Of a stretch of 64,000 bases of DNA, positions 1 through 11,225 are shown piece after piece (within the stretch, counting starts at the first letter, position 1; every line of letters starts with the position of its first letter). Source of the stretch: Orientallactaga sibirica (lineage: Eukaryota > Chordata > Mammalia > Rodentia > Dipodidae). The stretch is taken from the NCBI GenBank assembly GCA_036365145.1, contig JAEOAD010002231.1, positions 2,087,501-2,151,500 on the forward strand, given 5' to 3'. The position numbers and the translations under genes were made by a program. The notes below the pieces were generated by a model. It ran no database searches, was not told the origin of the DNA, and saw only the letters and a list, made by a program, of their open reading frames with translations.

Positions 1-495
1 TCACTGAATTGATCACAACTGGATTTCTAAGTCATGAAAAACAGCAAAGATGGAACCCTTTTGTAGGAAAATAAATAAATGCCTTCTACCCCAGATTTGA
101 CACTATTTAGAATATTCTGAGGAATGTTAAATTATCTAATCTTAAAAAAAATTAAGAATGAATGAAGAACTGAGACAGTGTTATCCTCTGCTAGGCAATC
201 TACACATGTGCAGCTTACCTGTTCTTCACTATACTAAATAAGCACCACTTAGTTCCATAAGGTGCCAGAACACTGGTGCTACCCACCATACCCATTTGCA
301 AAAGGAAACAGATGGCTGATCCTCATCTTGCTGATCCTTGGTGTGGATGAATGAATGGTACAGGACATCAAATATACAAAAGCTGGAATTCAAAAATTAG
401 GACAAACTTTATATGACTATTTAATCTGGTTTCATAAACTCAACAATAGCTTTCTGGGGAAACAAGAATGAGGAATGTGTAGGAAAGTCTGGGTT
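1..495. other. Unassigned AT-rich DNA
   Basis: I recognise no gene or repeat here. No long open frame, splice-like exon or RNA fold stands out. Confidence 0.5.
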
Positions 496-720
496 TAAAA
501 AAAATTATTTATGCATTTGCAAGGGGAGAGAGAGAGAGAGAAAGAGAAGAGGGGAGAAGAAGAGAAAGAACAGACATACCACAGCCTTTAGCTGCTGCAA
601 ACAAACTCCAGATGAATGTGCCACTTGTGCATCTGGCTTTATATAGGTACTAGGGATTTGAACTAGGTTTATTAGGCTCTGAAGGCTAGCATCTTAAATG
701 CTGAGCCATCTTTGCAGCCC
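496..720 (-). repeat. Dip SINE (tRNA-derived, B2 superfamily), antisense
   Basis: Read on the minus strand this is a Dip copy. The right edge is the complement of the conserved head, the middle has the conserved body, and the left has the GA-rich complement of the CT-rich tail. The head is diverged (GCTGCAAAGATGG in place of GCTGGAGAGATGG). I found no clear TSD. Confidence 0.85.
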
Positions 721-857
721 AGTTCTTTCTTTATTTCTCTTTTCCTTAATCTCCAGAGCACTTTCATCTCACCACAAAACAGGAGTAATATCATGTTTTA
801 GTTCTTGTTTGAAGAGAATGTCCAAGGCTGAGTACTTTATGAAGAAGAAAGGTTTAA

Positions 858-1009
858 GCCGGGTGTGTTTGGTCACGCCTTTAATCCCAGCACTGGGGAG
901 GCAGAGGTGGAGGATCACTGTGAGTTCGAGGCCACCTTGAGACTACACAGTGAATTCCAGGTCAGCTTGGACTAGAGTGAAACCCTACCTTGAAAAATAG
1001 AAAAAATAG

Positions 1010-1042
<33 letters not shown>
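858..1042 (+). repeat. B1 SINE (7SL-derived), sense
   Basis: The copy starts with GCCGGGTGTG and contains CCTTTAATCCCAGCACT, GAATTCCAGGTCAGC and GAGTGAAACCCTACC. It ends in a long A tail that runs to about 1042. It is full length for a B1 monomer. Confidence 0.9.
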
Positions 1043-1044
<2 letters not shown>

Positions 1045-1053
1045 ATGACTTTT

Positions 1054-1136
1054 GGGCTGGAGAGATGGCTTAGCAGTTAAAGCATTTTCCTGCAAAAGCC
1101 AAAGGACCCCGGTTTGATTCTCCAGGTCCCATGTAA
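1054..1136 (+). repeat. Dip SINE, 5' fragment, sense
   Basis: The conserved head GGGCTGGAGAGATGGCTTAG and a box B-like GGTTTGATTC are present. Similarity stops after the CCATGTAA segment, so the 3' half is lost or too diverged to see. It lies only about 11 bases after the B1 tail. Confidence 0.8.
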
Positions 1137-2165
1137 CACACTATGGGGATGTTCCTGGCAGGTTTTGGCCAGTGTCATTATCAGCAACACATATTTGTAC
1201 ACAAATGACTTACTAAATTAAAACAATTGATTTCCACTTAAATGTGCTTGATTTCCCATCTTGTATCTTTCTGGCACCATTAAAGGGAATCAGAGCTTTT
1301 CTTTGTACTTGGCACAAATAATCTTAATTATTAGCACTGGTAAGTCTATCCCCAAATCCAAAATAATAAAATCTAAACTGAATTCAACACAACAAATTTT
1401 AATGAATGTCTTTTATGGGAAAGGAGAGTATCTTCCTTTTTATGATTAAAATGCATTACAAACATGAGTGGACGTTTTCAAGATAATACTTTTATCTGAT
1501 CTCAATAAGTTTATGATACATAGTATATAGGGCTCACTATAGACACAGTTAAGTTAATAATGACTCACATGTAATAGTGTCTACAATGTGGTTTCCATTA
1601 TAACTGTATTCCTCATCTGCTAGTAACTTTCTTCAAATTTAATCATTTAGGTTGAAATTTTCCATGCTCCCTTTAAGCTCAAACATATTTAAAAATTAAA
1701 TTTTGAAGTTGCAGGGAAATTCTTTGGTCTATCATATAAACTTCTCTTAGTTACAGTATAGGTGAGAGAAAAAACAAAAAGGAATGATTTGAGTATAATG
1801 GTATGGCATTTGTGTGCTTAACTAGAGCCATAAAACGTCTGCATAGCCTGCTCCTAAGATCTCTGCATTCAGCTCATTTCCTAATGTGACTGAAGCAGAC
1901 TAGCTGTTATCTGGTAAAGTTTGGTCATGGAATGAGCCAGTGATCCTTACAGATTCGAGTCCCATGAATTGAAATGTGTAAGTTTAGTGGCTATTGTGAC
2001 ATTATGTTGAGGCTTTTGAGATAGAGCCCAGGCCTCTCACGTGTCCTTCCTTCCCTTCCATTCCCTACTCTATGGATCAAACAGCATATTATCTAAAAAA
2101 CCCAAAGTATCTTTTCATTAGAATATATGGATGGTTATAGACATTTCAGGTATTTTTATTGAAAA
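1137..2165. other. Unassigned DNA
   Basis: AT-rich sequence with no gene or repeat that I recognise. The short open frame at 1261-1449 has no protein-like features. Confidence 0.5.
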
Positions 2166-2175
2166 TGATTTCTCT

Positions 2176-2333
2176 TTTTTTTTTTTTTTTTTTTTTCGAG
2201 GTAGGGTCTCACTCTGGTCCAGGCTGACCTGGAATTCACTATGTAGTCTCAGGGTGGCCTCGAACTCTCGGAGATCCTCCTACCTCTGCCTCCTGAGTGC
2301 TGGGATTAAAGGCGTGCGCCACCACGCCCGGCC
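2176..2333 (-). repeat. B1 SINE, antisense, with 10-bp TSD
   Basis: The copy begins with the T-rich complement of the tail and ends with the complement of the GCCGGGCG head. It is flanked by a perfect direct repeat TGATTTCTCT at 2166-2175 and 2334-2343. The intact TSD and typical sequence suggest a fairly young insertion. Confidence 0.95.
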
Positions 2334-2343
2334 TGATTTCTCT

Positions 2344-3957
2344 GGTTTTAAGTCTGCCAGTCATATTGACAAACAGGTCTTGTAGTTGTCGTGTAGATGT
2401 TATTTTTGACCTGGGATATCTATCCTTAAGTAAGCACAACCCTCCCTTTATCCAAAAATAATAATAGCATATTTCAGGTCTCTGCATGTTTCTTGAGGAG
2501 AAAAGGAATAAAGGGTCTCTGGTTGCTGAGATGAACTTCCAGACCAGGCACAGTTATGGAGGAAGGGAATAAATACAGATCTAGGGGAAGTTCATTGAGG
2601 ACCTTCTCTCACAAGACCAAAAAGGAAGCAAAAGCCAACTAGCCACCACAGAGGCAAAACCACAGGCAGAAATTTCTTTTGCCCCCAGTGACCTTGCCAA
2701 GGTGATTGCAGACAACTATAAAATAATAAAACACTGAAAATGACATATATTCAAACTACCACAGGCCCACACAAGGAAAATGACATACCCTCTATCTTAT
2801 GTTTTCATGTGTCAAGAATCTTTACCTCATGCATGGATTAAACTTTGCTCTTATCATAAATGTCATGAAAAAGGCATCACTTTTGAAATTATATTGCTTG
2901 ATCTTTACTTTAAAAAACCCATCATGTGGCCCCAGGGGCATTTGAAAAGATCACATATTGCATATGCCTTCCTTCTGACGGCATATCCTTATATGTATGT
3001 ATGAGGAACTAGTTTGTGTGCCTGTCTATTCTCTTCCTGTCGCTCTCCCATGTAGACACATACACATACATCTGTATAGATTCAGAAATTTCCACCAGGA
3101 ACAAAGGGACCTTTTAATCAAATGCAACAGTTTCTATGGATTCATGCCAACATCCCGGATCCTTGTTCTTTTCCAGTTGATTACCTTAATGATTCTCTGC
3201 CAGGCAAAATCTTCAAGAATTCTGTATAACATCCTATTCATTTAGAGCAGCAAGCTTGCCTCAACTTTTCCAGGCTAAGTGCTGGGTAACTTTTCCTTTT
3301 AAAACCTTTCCCATATTCAGTGACATCATGACTAGTGACTGCTGAAGCAACAGTTACAACAACAGTTTTCCTTCATATGACTCATGTTTAGATTAAGTCT
3401 TTGTAGACAAGCTTCAGCAATTATTTTTCAAAATGGAGCCTAGCTTATTTCTTTCCTCAGTTCAGTTAGGTATATGTCTTAGAACTATGGTTTGATTAGT
3501 TTTATGCTTAAATGGATAGATTACACTGTCAAAAGGTTTCTTTTCAGCTTCTACAGACTCACAGACAGACCTCTGGATTAGTGTGTAACAGTGTAGTCTG
3601 GGTAGACCTTTCTGTGATAATAGGAACATTCTGGAATCTGCCCTACTGGATGTGGTATCCATTAGCTTCTTTGGCTGTTAAGCTGGGAAATGTGTCTCAT
3701 GTGACTTAGAAAATAAATGTTGAATACAATTGAAATTTCATTAATTCAGATCCAAATAGGCATTTTTCAAATACAGCCATTCTATTTCTCATCTCTTCAA
3801 CTCATCTTTTCAACTTTTGAAAACTGCTGGGTTTTTGGCAAAACACTGTGACTGGGTATCTATGTTAACAAACCACCCTAAACTTAGCAGCTATAAATAG
3901 CAATTCATTGCCTTTTCTCATGACTTTATAGGTTGGTGGTACTCAGTTGAACAATTT
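2344..3957. other. Unassigned DNA
   Basis: About 1.6 kb without a repeat or gene I can name. Open frames at 2780-3004, 2997-3245 and 3512-3709 are short and show no protein-like pattern. Confidence 0.45.
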
Positions 3958-4240
3958 ATTTTATTTTCCTTGTTTTATTAAGTAGAAATTTTGTACGGAC
4001 ACATCATGTGTTGGTACCGCTGTTCCCCTCCTCCCTGTCCCCACTCCACCGAGGGCCCTCTGGTGTGGTAGCAATCAGATGTCTCATGGTGCTTCGTATG
4101 AGCTCTCCTCAAAGATGGCCACAGTGACTTCCCACTTCGTGTCAGGTACCTGGACTGGTTTGGCTGGACCAGCTAGGGGCTGACCTAGCATCCCTTTCTC
4201 CACGGAGCCTCAGCAGTGATCTCAGGAAGCTAAGATTCTT
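3958..4240 (-). repeat. LINE (probably L1) 3'-end fragment, antisense
   Basis: On the minus strand the piece ends with a GGTACCAACAC block, then an AT-rich 3' end with AATAAA-like sequence. The same arrangement, a GGTACCA block some 60-90 bases before a poly-A end, recurs at 19875-19994 and 39965-40440. Assignment to L1 is inference: the 19.9-kb copy has an A tail and a TSD, which shows LINE-type retroposition of this 3' end. Confidence 0.5.
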
Positions 4241-4324
4241 ACACAGTGTGTCTGGCTTCTCCAGAGTGTGTGTGCGAAGAGTCAGGGAGCAGGAACTGTC
4301 ATACTCTTTGGTCAGGGTCAATGA

Positions 4325-4399
4325 CCATTATCACTTCTTTTTTAAAAATTCAATTAAAAAATACTTTTATTTATTTGAATTCAGAGAGAAATAAGACAC

Positions 4400-4430
<31 letters not shown>

Positions 4431-4752
4431 CAGAGAGACAGAGAGAGAGAGACAGAGAGAGACACACACACACAGAGAAAGAGAATTTACACTCCAGGGA
4501 CTCTAGCCACTGCAAATGAACTCCAGATGTATGCGCCATGTGCATATGGCTGAAGTGTGTACTGGAGAATTGAAGCTGGGTACTTATGCTTCAAAGTCAA
4601 GTGCCTTAACCACTAAGCCATCTCTCTAGCCCATTTTAAGATTTAATTTTTTAAAAATACTTTTATTTATTTGCATGCAGAGAGAAATAAGAGAGGGAGG
4701 GAGAGAGAGAGAATGGGGTCCCAGGCTCCCCAGGCTCCCCATTATCACTTCT
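4325..4752 (-). repeat. Two Dip SINEs, one in the tail of the other, antisense
   Basis: A perfect 14-bp direct repeat CCATTATCACTTCT lies at 4325-4338 and 4739-4752. Between them are a near-complete antisense Dip (about 4357-4632) and a second antisense Dip (about 4633-4738) that keeps only the tail side and is cut before its middle. The simplest reading is that a 5'-truncated Dip landed first and a second Dip then entered its A-rich tail. The GA-rich tract at 4384-4483 is an expanded tail with an ACACAC run. Confidence 0.85.
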
Positions 4753-5092
4753 ATGATATATTGATCAGAGCAATTCCAAGATTAAGAGGAAGTGGCATGG
4801 ACTCTTATTCTGTTTGGAGAAGTGTTCCAAAAAAAAAAAAATTGTAGCTGATTTTAGTTTTCCACAATCTCTCTGTAGTAACATGTTCTAAATACAGTTC
4901 ACGAAGATGGAAAGGCAAACACCTCTACTTCCCTTACTCTGTCTGACTAGTGATGTAAGTTTAGTTGCCTATCTGGAAATCAATGACAAGCCCCCAAATT
5001 CTGATGAGTTTGACAGACTTTTCAGTGGTTCATAAATGAAACTTGGGATGACCTCACTGTAAGGACAAGCAAATACCACTGGCTAAGTTCAT
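4753..5092. other. Unassigned DNA
   Basis: No gene or repeat recognised. Confidence 0.5.
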
Positions 5093-5107
5093 CTTCAAAT
5101 TATTCTT

Positions 5108-5301
5108 TTTTTTAAAAAAGAAAAACTATTTTATTTATTTATTTATTTATTTATTTATTTGAGAGAGAGAGAGAGAGCATGGGTGTTCTCCACACACATG
5201 TGCCACCTTGTGTATCTGGCTTATGTGGGTACTGGGGAATCAAACCTGGGTCCTTAGGCTTCACAGGCAAGTGCCTTAACTGCTAAGCCATCTCTCCAAC
5301 C
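5108..5301 (-). repeat. Dip SINE, antisense, with 15-bp TSD
   Basis: A full antisense Dip is flanked by perfect copies of CTTCAAATTATTCTT at 5093-5107 and 5302-5316. Its tail has grown into a (TTTA)n run at about 5128-5160, followed by a (GA)n run. Confidence 0.95.
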
Positions 5302-5316
5302 CTTCAAATTATTCTT

Positions 5317-6639
5317 AAATAAATGGGAACATCAAATTTTGGCTACAAGTCCCCAGTATAGCACATGTCTATATAATATATGCATACCATATGCATATTT
5401 AATTATATACATAACATATTCATAATATATGTAATTATTTCAGTTAATGTAGCTTCAGTGGTTTTTAAAGTTAAGCTTTTTGTTCTGTTATGTACAGTAT
5501 CAGGCTGATCTTTCCTTAAAAAATGATATCATAACCTAATGTGAACAAAACTCATCAGTTTCTATGAAGAGGGCATAAGTTTTGCATGCCTGGATTTTTC
5601 ATGTTGCTCCAGAGAGAAGTTTGCTCATTTGATATGCATTTCAGTTAACAGTTTAGCATCAACTTTCTTTAGCTTTAAAACATGTGCATGACATCCTGTT
5701 GTCAGACAGCTTGCACCTGTCTTATCCAAGAGAATTATGCTCAGGTAATATTGCTTCTGCCTTGAAGCCCGACTGCATTCCATGACTGCTGTGAATAATT
5801 TTGTCTTGACATTTGGTGTTAATCAGTAATGTTCATGGGACACCATGAAAAGCCCAGGGCTAGGTCTTTGCTCATATGGTGGGTTTGCACTTCCATCACG
5901 TGGAAGGATTTCGTTTTCTTCTTGGGATTACTCCCACAGCTAGGCGCCCCACTGTCAGAGTGCTTCCCACAAGACCCTCTGTAATGCTTTGATTTGGATT
6001 TCTGCTCATTGTTTCTTAGATCTTCATGGTTGAGAGTATTTTTTTTTTAGGTCATCAAATTCAACATGGCTTTAAGATCTTTCTTGCAGAAGGAAATCTG
6101 GCTGTGTGGGGCTTAGTGGTGCTCAGTGATCAAAGGAGTGCTCTTCTCATCACTGTTGGAAGGGTGGATTAAGGAGTGACTGGTGCTCTGCTGATCTATG
6201 GATGCCTTCCTTCCTTGCGGTCACCTCCATTCCAGTCCCACAGTGTGTATTCACATGTACCCTGATAGGTAATCCCATGGGTTTACTTTAGTTCTTTCTG
6301 TTTGCCTGACAGCTGGGTCTTGGGCTCTGGCTCTCTTTCGTACCAGTAGGTGTGACTTGTGGTACCTGGCAGGGCCCTCTTATTGTGGAGTGAGAGGAGA
6401 GTAGATAATGGATGTGATTTTTGACTGGAGGTGTTTAAAAGACAGAGATAACAATATCTGGGAACTAAACTGTTGCTGTGGCTCTTGCACTCAGGGGACT
6501 GCAATGCCTCTCTTCCCTCATCACTACCAGCTGAATCAGACCATCAGAACTCACCCACTCTTTTGCCCATACAGAATGTTCTCCAAGTACTGCAGGAAGG
6601 ATATTGGGGAAATATGTGCATGATCAAATCTCTTCCCCG
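5317..6639. other. Unassigned DNA with an AT-rich patch
   Basis: I see no gene or named repeat. A run rich in TATA and CATATG lies at about 5366-5445. Open frames at 6283-6504, 6408-6623 and 6473-6694 overlap in different frames and look like chance. Confidence 0.45.
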
Positions 6640-7440
6640 TTCCCATAGCTTCCCATTTCATTTGCATAAAGTGAAATGTTCTTACAGTGAGTAGAGCAGT
6701 ATTTACTGGCCAGACCTAGCATTTATTACCACTCACAACACTCATTGATTTCTTAAACATCTCGGGTGCTTGAAGTCATCTCCTTTTTCTACTTAGGACT
6801 TTTGTCCTTGTTCCCCCTTCAGCAAAACTCTTCTCCCCATTCTTCTACTGAATGCCAATATTACTACACTACTGTTGCTATTAAGGCTTCATTGAAACGT
6901 CACTGCTTCCAGGAAATAATCTCTGGCTCTGTAGACTAGGTCAGGCTCACCTATGCAGATGTTGCTCTCTTTTCTTCATTATCTTCAGTGCATTTATAAC
7001 AATTTATTGTATATTGCCTAGAATGTACATTCCGTGCAGGTAAGGACTCTGTCAGTCTTTTTTTTTTTTTAATTTTTTTATTTTTTATTTTTAGAGAGAG
7101 TCACAGAGAGAGACAGACAGAGAGAGAGGGTAGAGGGAGACAGATAGAGAAGGCGCGCCAGCAGTCTCTTGGCTGCTGTGAATGAAATCCAGATGTGTGT
7201 GCCCCCTTGTGGGCAAGTGCAGCATTGCGCCCTTGCATAACTTTGCATCTGGCTAAACGTGGTACCTGGAGATTGGAACTGCTGGAGATTGTAACCAGCG
7301 TTCTTAGGCTTAGGAGGCAGGCGCCTTAACCGCTAAGCCATCTCTCCAGCCCTCTGTCAGTCTTGCTTGCCATTATGTCCTTGGCATATAATACAGTGCG
7401 TGATTGGAACGGGCATTTAATGTTTAACAAAAAGTTAACT
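6640..7440 (+). repeat. LINE L2 3' region, sense, split by a Dip SINE
   Basis: Order and wording match the 3' end of mammalian L2: a CTTCCCATT segment, a segment resembling the one with TGTCACCTCCTC, then TAGAATGTACATTCCGTGCAGG, GGACTCTGTC, and after the SINE the CCTTGGCATATAATACAGTG region. L2 died before the mammalian radiation, which fits the high divergence. The Dip-B copy at 7060-7351 splits it. Confidence 0.7.
7060..7351 (-). repeat. Dip-B SINE, antisense, with 13-bp TSD
   Basis: This long variant of Dip has an extra stretch of about 30-35 bases in the middle (AGTGCAGCATTGCGCCCTTG on this strand) compared with the ordinary form. Perfect TSDs CTCTGTCAGTCTT lie at 7047-7059 and 7352-7364. 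A short internal duplication around GGAGATTGGAACTGCTGG is visible near 7268-7290. It interrupts an L2. Confidence 0.93.
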
Positions 7441-7900
7441 AAATTTTATGTAACAGGATGTTCTCAGAAAGGCAGACCACATGATCTCACTCCTATGTGG
7501 AATCTCAAAGAGTTGACTTCATTGAAGTAGAGAGTATTATAGTAGTCATTAGAGTCTAAGAAAGGTAGGTAGGGAAGGTGGATAATAGGTAAAAATTCTT
7601 GTCATATAGGAGAAATTTTTTATATAGCATAGTAAGGTGAATATAGATCACAATTTATCATATAATTTATAAAGAACTAGAAGAAATGGAACAGGAGTCA
7701 TTATTAGAAGCCATGAAGAGGAGGAGGGGATAGGAAATATGTAAGTACAGGGACAGAATACTGGGGTGGAAAGACCTAAGGGGGATTAGGGGATGGGGAT
7801 AGAAGAGGGGAGGGGGTGAGAGGAGAATTAACCAATGACAATATAAATAGATCATAGGAAACCTACTTCTTTGTTAGACAATTAAAAATAAAATTTAAGC
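7441..7900 (+). repeat. L1 3'-UTR fragments, sense
   Basis: The first part (about 7455-7560) has the GATCTCACTCCTATGTGGAA pattern typical of the L1 ORF2 to 3'-UTR junction. The G-rich part (about 7700-7860), with GAATACTGGGGTGG and AAGACCTAAGGGGG, aligns by eye with 19541-19740 after the ORF2 remnant downstream. I infer that both are 3' UTRs of related L1s. Confidence 0.65.
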
Positions 7901-9060
7901 CATAGGTTGTCAGAGGAAAATCCAGTGCCAGGTTGGGAAACCTTAGTGAGTTGTTGGTCATGGAAGCACATGAGCTCTGCAAAATAATACAGACTATTGT
8001 CAGTGCTCTGGGTTCCCCACCAGAACTAGAATGTAAGACCCTATTGCTGGGCTGGAGAGATGGCTTAGTGGTTAAAGCACTTGCCTGTGAAGACTAAGGA
8101 CCCAGGTTCAATTCCCTAGTACCCATGTAAACCAGATGCACCAGGTGGCACATGCAAATGAATCTGGAGTTTGTTTGCATTGGATTGAGGCCCTGGTGCA
8201 TTTTAAAGAAAAAAAAAAAAAAAAAAGAAAAAGACCCTATTGCTGAAGACACCACAGGAGTTAGTTGCTAGGCACTGAGAAATCAAGCTGGTACTGAGCT
8301 GGAAACTTCCTCTCTATTAGCACTATGCAGACTTCTGGAGGACAAACCATGTCAATTAGAACCCTGTGAACAATACAACTTGTCTAGCCGGGCAGGATGA
8401 GACCATCAGTGCAATAGTGGCATGACTGTTAAGGGAATAACTAACTCCTCTCTAACTGGATTTGAGGCCTGCTTCATGGGAGAGAATTCATGTCTGCTAA
8501 TGAAAATCTAATTAACAGCTGATGGCTAGGGAGGTCATAAACCCTAGGGGGAGGACTACTTTGCCCACTAAACTTACCTCCAAATACTTATGTTTATGCT
8601 CATATATTAATGCTACTCTCACTTTTGGTTAAAGAAACTTCTCTTTTTAGATAGCAGTGACTTACCACTGAGGAGACTCAAAACTCACTAAAGGGCTGAG
8701 AAGAAATGACCATGGTGTATTCAGCACTGAGACAACTTTTCCATACCCTCCAAGACTCAGGGACCATCACAAAAATGGTGGCAGAAAGAAAAGGAGGAGT
8801 GCTTTGCAACACTGTCGTCCAGACACAAAGTGGCCATGGTATTCATGACTTCATAGTGGCTGGTGCCACCTACACAAGACCTACATAATGGGAGGGAAAA
8901 GGGATGACATCAAAATAGAAGTTGAAAAGAAGAAAGGACTCACTGGAAGAGGGGATTTGAGATGGGAAAAGAGAAGGTTGTGGGAGGGGAATAAGATTAT
9001 GGTAATTGTCTGTATGTATGGAAGTTGTCAATGAAATAAAAGAATCATTCCATCTTTACA
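7901..9060 (+). repeat. L1 3' UTR (Lx-like rodent type), sense, with Dip insertion
   Basis: This long non-coding block shares its order of segments with 51680-52655: GAATGTAAG, ATTGCTGAAG, GAGACCATCAGTGCAATAGT, CATATATTAATGCTACT, CACTTTTGGTTA and the end GGAAGTTGTCAATGAAATAA. The shared end carries an AATAAA-type signal, as expected of an L1 3' UTR. I recall similar text from rodent Lx elements, but the subfamily is not certain. The short open frame at 8706-8888 lies in this block and is not a gene. Confidence 0.65.
8049..8230 (+). repeat. Dip SINE, sense, with 14-bp TSD
   Basis: Perfect repeats AAGACCCTATTGCT at 8035-8048 and 8231-8244 flank a Dip copy that ends directly in an A-rich tail and lacks the usual CT-rich segment. 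It interrupts the L1 3' UTR and so is younger than it. Confidence 0.95.
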
Positions 9061-9389
9061 GCACAAATAAAACCGAATAAACTACATAAATAACAACAAA
9101 ATGAGGGAAAAGCATTCACTAGAAGGTCTTGTCAATTTTCAACTAATATCTGTATCATTTGTCTGTCTGGCTTATTAGTTGAATCACATTCCAGAGCCAC
9201 AAGTTAACCCTGTCAGTTTTCCTGTGTTTGCAACAGCACAAATTCTCAAATGTGAATCTCAGTTACTGCATAGTAACATGAACTCTAAATACCGTTTTAT
9301 TCTTCTCACTAAGTCCCCTCTTAGCAGTGTTGAAATTCTGATGTATTCCTCAATATTCAAAGATATGGCATTTGATAAAAAAAAAAAAA
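9061..9389. other. Unassigned DNA
   Basis: No gene or repeat recognised. It may be middle L1 3'-UTR sequence belonging to the flanking pieces, but I cannot align it. Confidence 0.4.
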
Positions 9390-9565
9390 GAATTGGGAGA
9401 GGAAGCCAAAGATTCCCAATACATAGAAATTAGAAATTATAAAGTCTTAGTTGATCATTATACATATGTACATGTAATGAATTATCACACTGTATATCAT
9501 AAATATATACATCTACAATATGCCCAAACCAAAGAAGTACTGTTGATTGTGAGCATGAACCTGAA
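9390..9565 (+). repeat. Old mammalian L1 3' end, sense
   Basis: The segment TTGATCATTATACATATGTA followed by ATTATCACACTGTATATCAT and AAATATATACATCTACAAT matches the well-known terminal part of old L1 (L1M) 3' UTRs. With the L1 material at 7441 it may be one old L1 split by the younger L1 insertion; that link is inference. Confidence 0.6.
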
Positions 9566-9592
9566 GTAATTTGAAGAATAAATAAACGCCTA

Positions 9593-9945
9593 TGTGTTGG
9601 AATGAAATGTTCTCCATAGGTTCATGTGTTCTGAATGCTTGGTTCGCAGCTTATGGCAACTGAGGAGAGTCGTGGGGCGTTTGGGAGTAGAGCCTTTCTT
9701 GAGGTGTATATCTAGGGTGGACCTTGAGGTTTATTAATCCAGCCCTGTAGGGAGTTCTCTAGCTAACTCACTGAGACTTCTCACTGTTGTGGAGATGTGC
9801 CCCAGGCTTCTTACTCAGACTGGCTATGCTTTACCAGTAAGGATGCCACTGCCCCTTGAAACCTTAAGCTGAACAAACACTTTCCTCCCATGAGCTGCTT
9901 TGGAGTGGGTGTTTTGTCTCAGCAATTCCAAGCTAACTACTATAA
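9593..9945 (+). repeat. Old MaLR-type solo LTR, sense
   Basis: It begins TGTGTTGGAATGAAATGTTC and follows the same order as the clear MaLR LTRs here: a CATAGG block, a GTTCTGAATGCTTGGTTCGCAG-like block, a CCTTGAGG block, CCTTAAGCTGAACAAA and a TTTTGTCTCAGCAA end. It is far more diverged than the copy at 14026, so probably older. No clear TSD was found. Confidence 0.7.
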
Positions 9946-10694
9946 CCTACTAACCTCAAAGAGCTTTGCAACAATGAGTTCAATTTTACAGGAAAAGTTA
10001 CCATACGCCTTGATTTGGGTTGCGGTGCTTGCAATAAAACATGGCCTTTGGAACACAGTTTATAAATCCACAGAGGTGACACTGCCCAAGTTATTTTTAG
10101 ATAGTCTTAGTATTCAGGATCAAGGCCAGTCATAAGTTAAAGGTGACAAGGACAAGAGAACTCCTCTTGTGTTCCTGGATATTGCTTTGTGCAGCTCTCG
10201 CCTAGTCAAGCCTGGCTTACATGAAAGGGCTTCATTGGTTTTTAACAAGCCACATGCTAAAAGCATCTACACATATTTCTTCTGATACCTTCAGGCACTG
10301 TTAAGCAGCTGGTATTAATGAACAAGAATGGCCAGTGAAATCATGGTATGCTGTTGCTGGGAGGGAACAGTTTATAGCCAGGAGAATTACAGATTAATAG
10401 GCAAGGACACACAGAAATAGAAGGGACATGAGACTTCTGCATTTCATCTAGATTTGGCCAACTGTGCTGCTGAGGGCAGTCCAATGCTGGATTAGCAAGG
10501 GTTAATTTTATTCCTACTGATGCTGGTCCTGTGAGATGAGGTGTCATCCTACTTTCAATAGTAAACCAAAGTGTTTCAGAGCCACTGTCCTTCACTGAAG
10601 CAATGGTGGAACTATGAAGACAGACTGGTTAAAAATCAAGAGCACAACATTTTGTAATGTTTCTCTAGACTTTCCATCTTTCCTTGTAAAAAAT
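9946..10694. other. Unassigned DNA
   Basis: No gene or repeat recognised. Confidence 0.45.
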
Positions 10695-10874
10695 TTATTT
10701 CTAACTGGGGAGATGGATCAGCAGTTAAAGGTGTTTGTTTGCAAAACCTGATGACCTGGGATTGACTCTCCAGTACTCACATAAAGCCAGATGCACAAAG
10801 TGGCACATGCATCTGGTGTTTGTTTGCACTGCTATGCCCATTCTCACACACACTTTCTCAAATAACTAAGGAAA
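10695..10874 (+). repeat. Dip SINE, sense, diverged
   Basis: The head is CTGGGGAGATGGATCAGCAG, followed by AGCCAGATGCACAAAGTGGC and CATGCATCTGG. The CT-rich part has become ACACACAC. The tail ends in CAAATAACTAAGG, directly next to the following B1. Confidence 0.85.
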
Positions 10875-10879
10875 AAAAA

Positions 10880-11023
10880 TTTTTTTTTGAGGTAGGGTCT
10901 CATTCTAGTCCAGGCTGACCTGGAATTCACTATGTAGTCTCAGGGTGGCCTTGAACTCATGGTGATCCTCCTACCTCTGCCTGCCGAGTGCTGGGATTAA
11001 AGGTGTGTGCCACCACACCTGGC
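10880..11023 (-). repeat. B1 SINE, antisense
   Basis: Antisense B1 from the T-rich tail complement (TTTTTTTTGAGGTAGGGTCT) to the head complement (CCACCACACCTGGC). It sits in or beside the tail of the preceding Dip. Confidence 0.9.
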
Positions 11024-11104
11024 AGTAAAAATATTTTTTAAATAACATAAAAATTTATGTCATTCCATTACATGCATTTTTTTAATGTTGAGAATCAACT
11101 CCTG

Positions 11105-11225
11105 TGATAGTCCTTCAAGAGAACAAAATCCAGATGTGTACGCCTTCTTGTGGGGGCAATGCAGCAGACTGGAACCGGTTCTTAGGCTTACATCAGGTTC
11201 TACCAGAATCCAGATGTCCCCCCCC
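11105..11225 (-). repeat. Degenerate Dip-B SINE fragment, antisense
   Basis: Pieces matching Dip-B are visible: AAATCCAGATGTGTACGCC, CTTGTGGGGGCAATGCAGCA and GGTTCTTAGGCTTA. They are compressed by deletions. A short C-rich run follows at about 11217-11238. Confidence 0.6.

Noticed and set aside
4384..4483. Short direct repeats suggesting a CRISPR-like array
   Set aside because: This is a GA-rich microsatellite in a SINE tail. There are no unique spacers of constant length, and the genome is mammalian.
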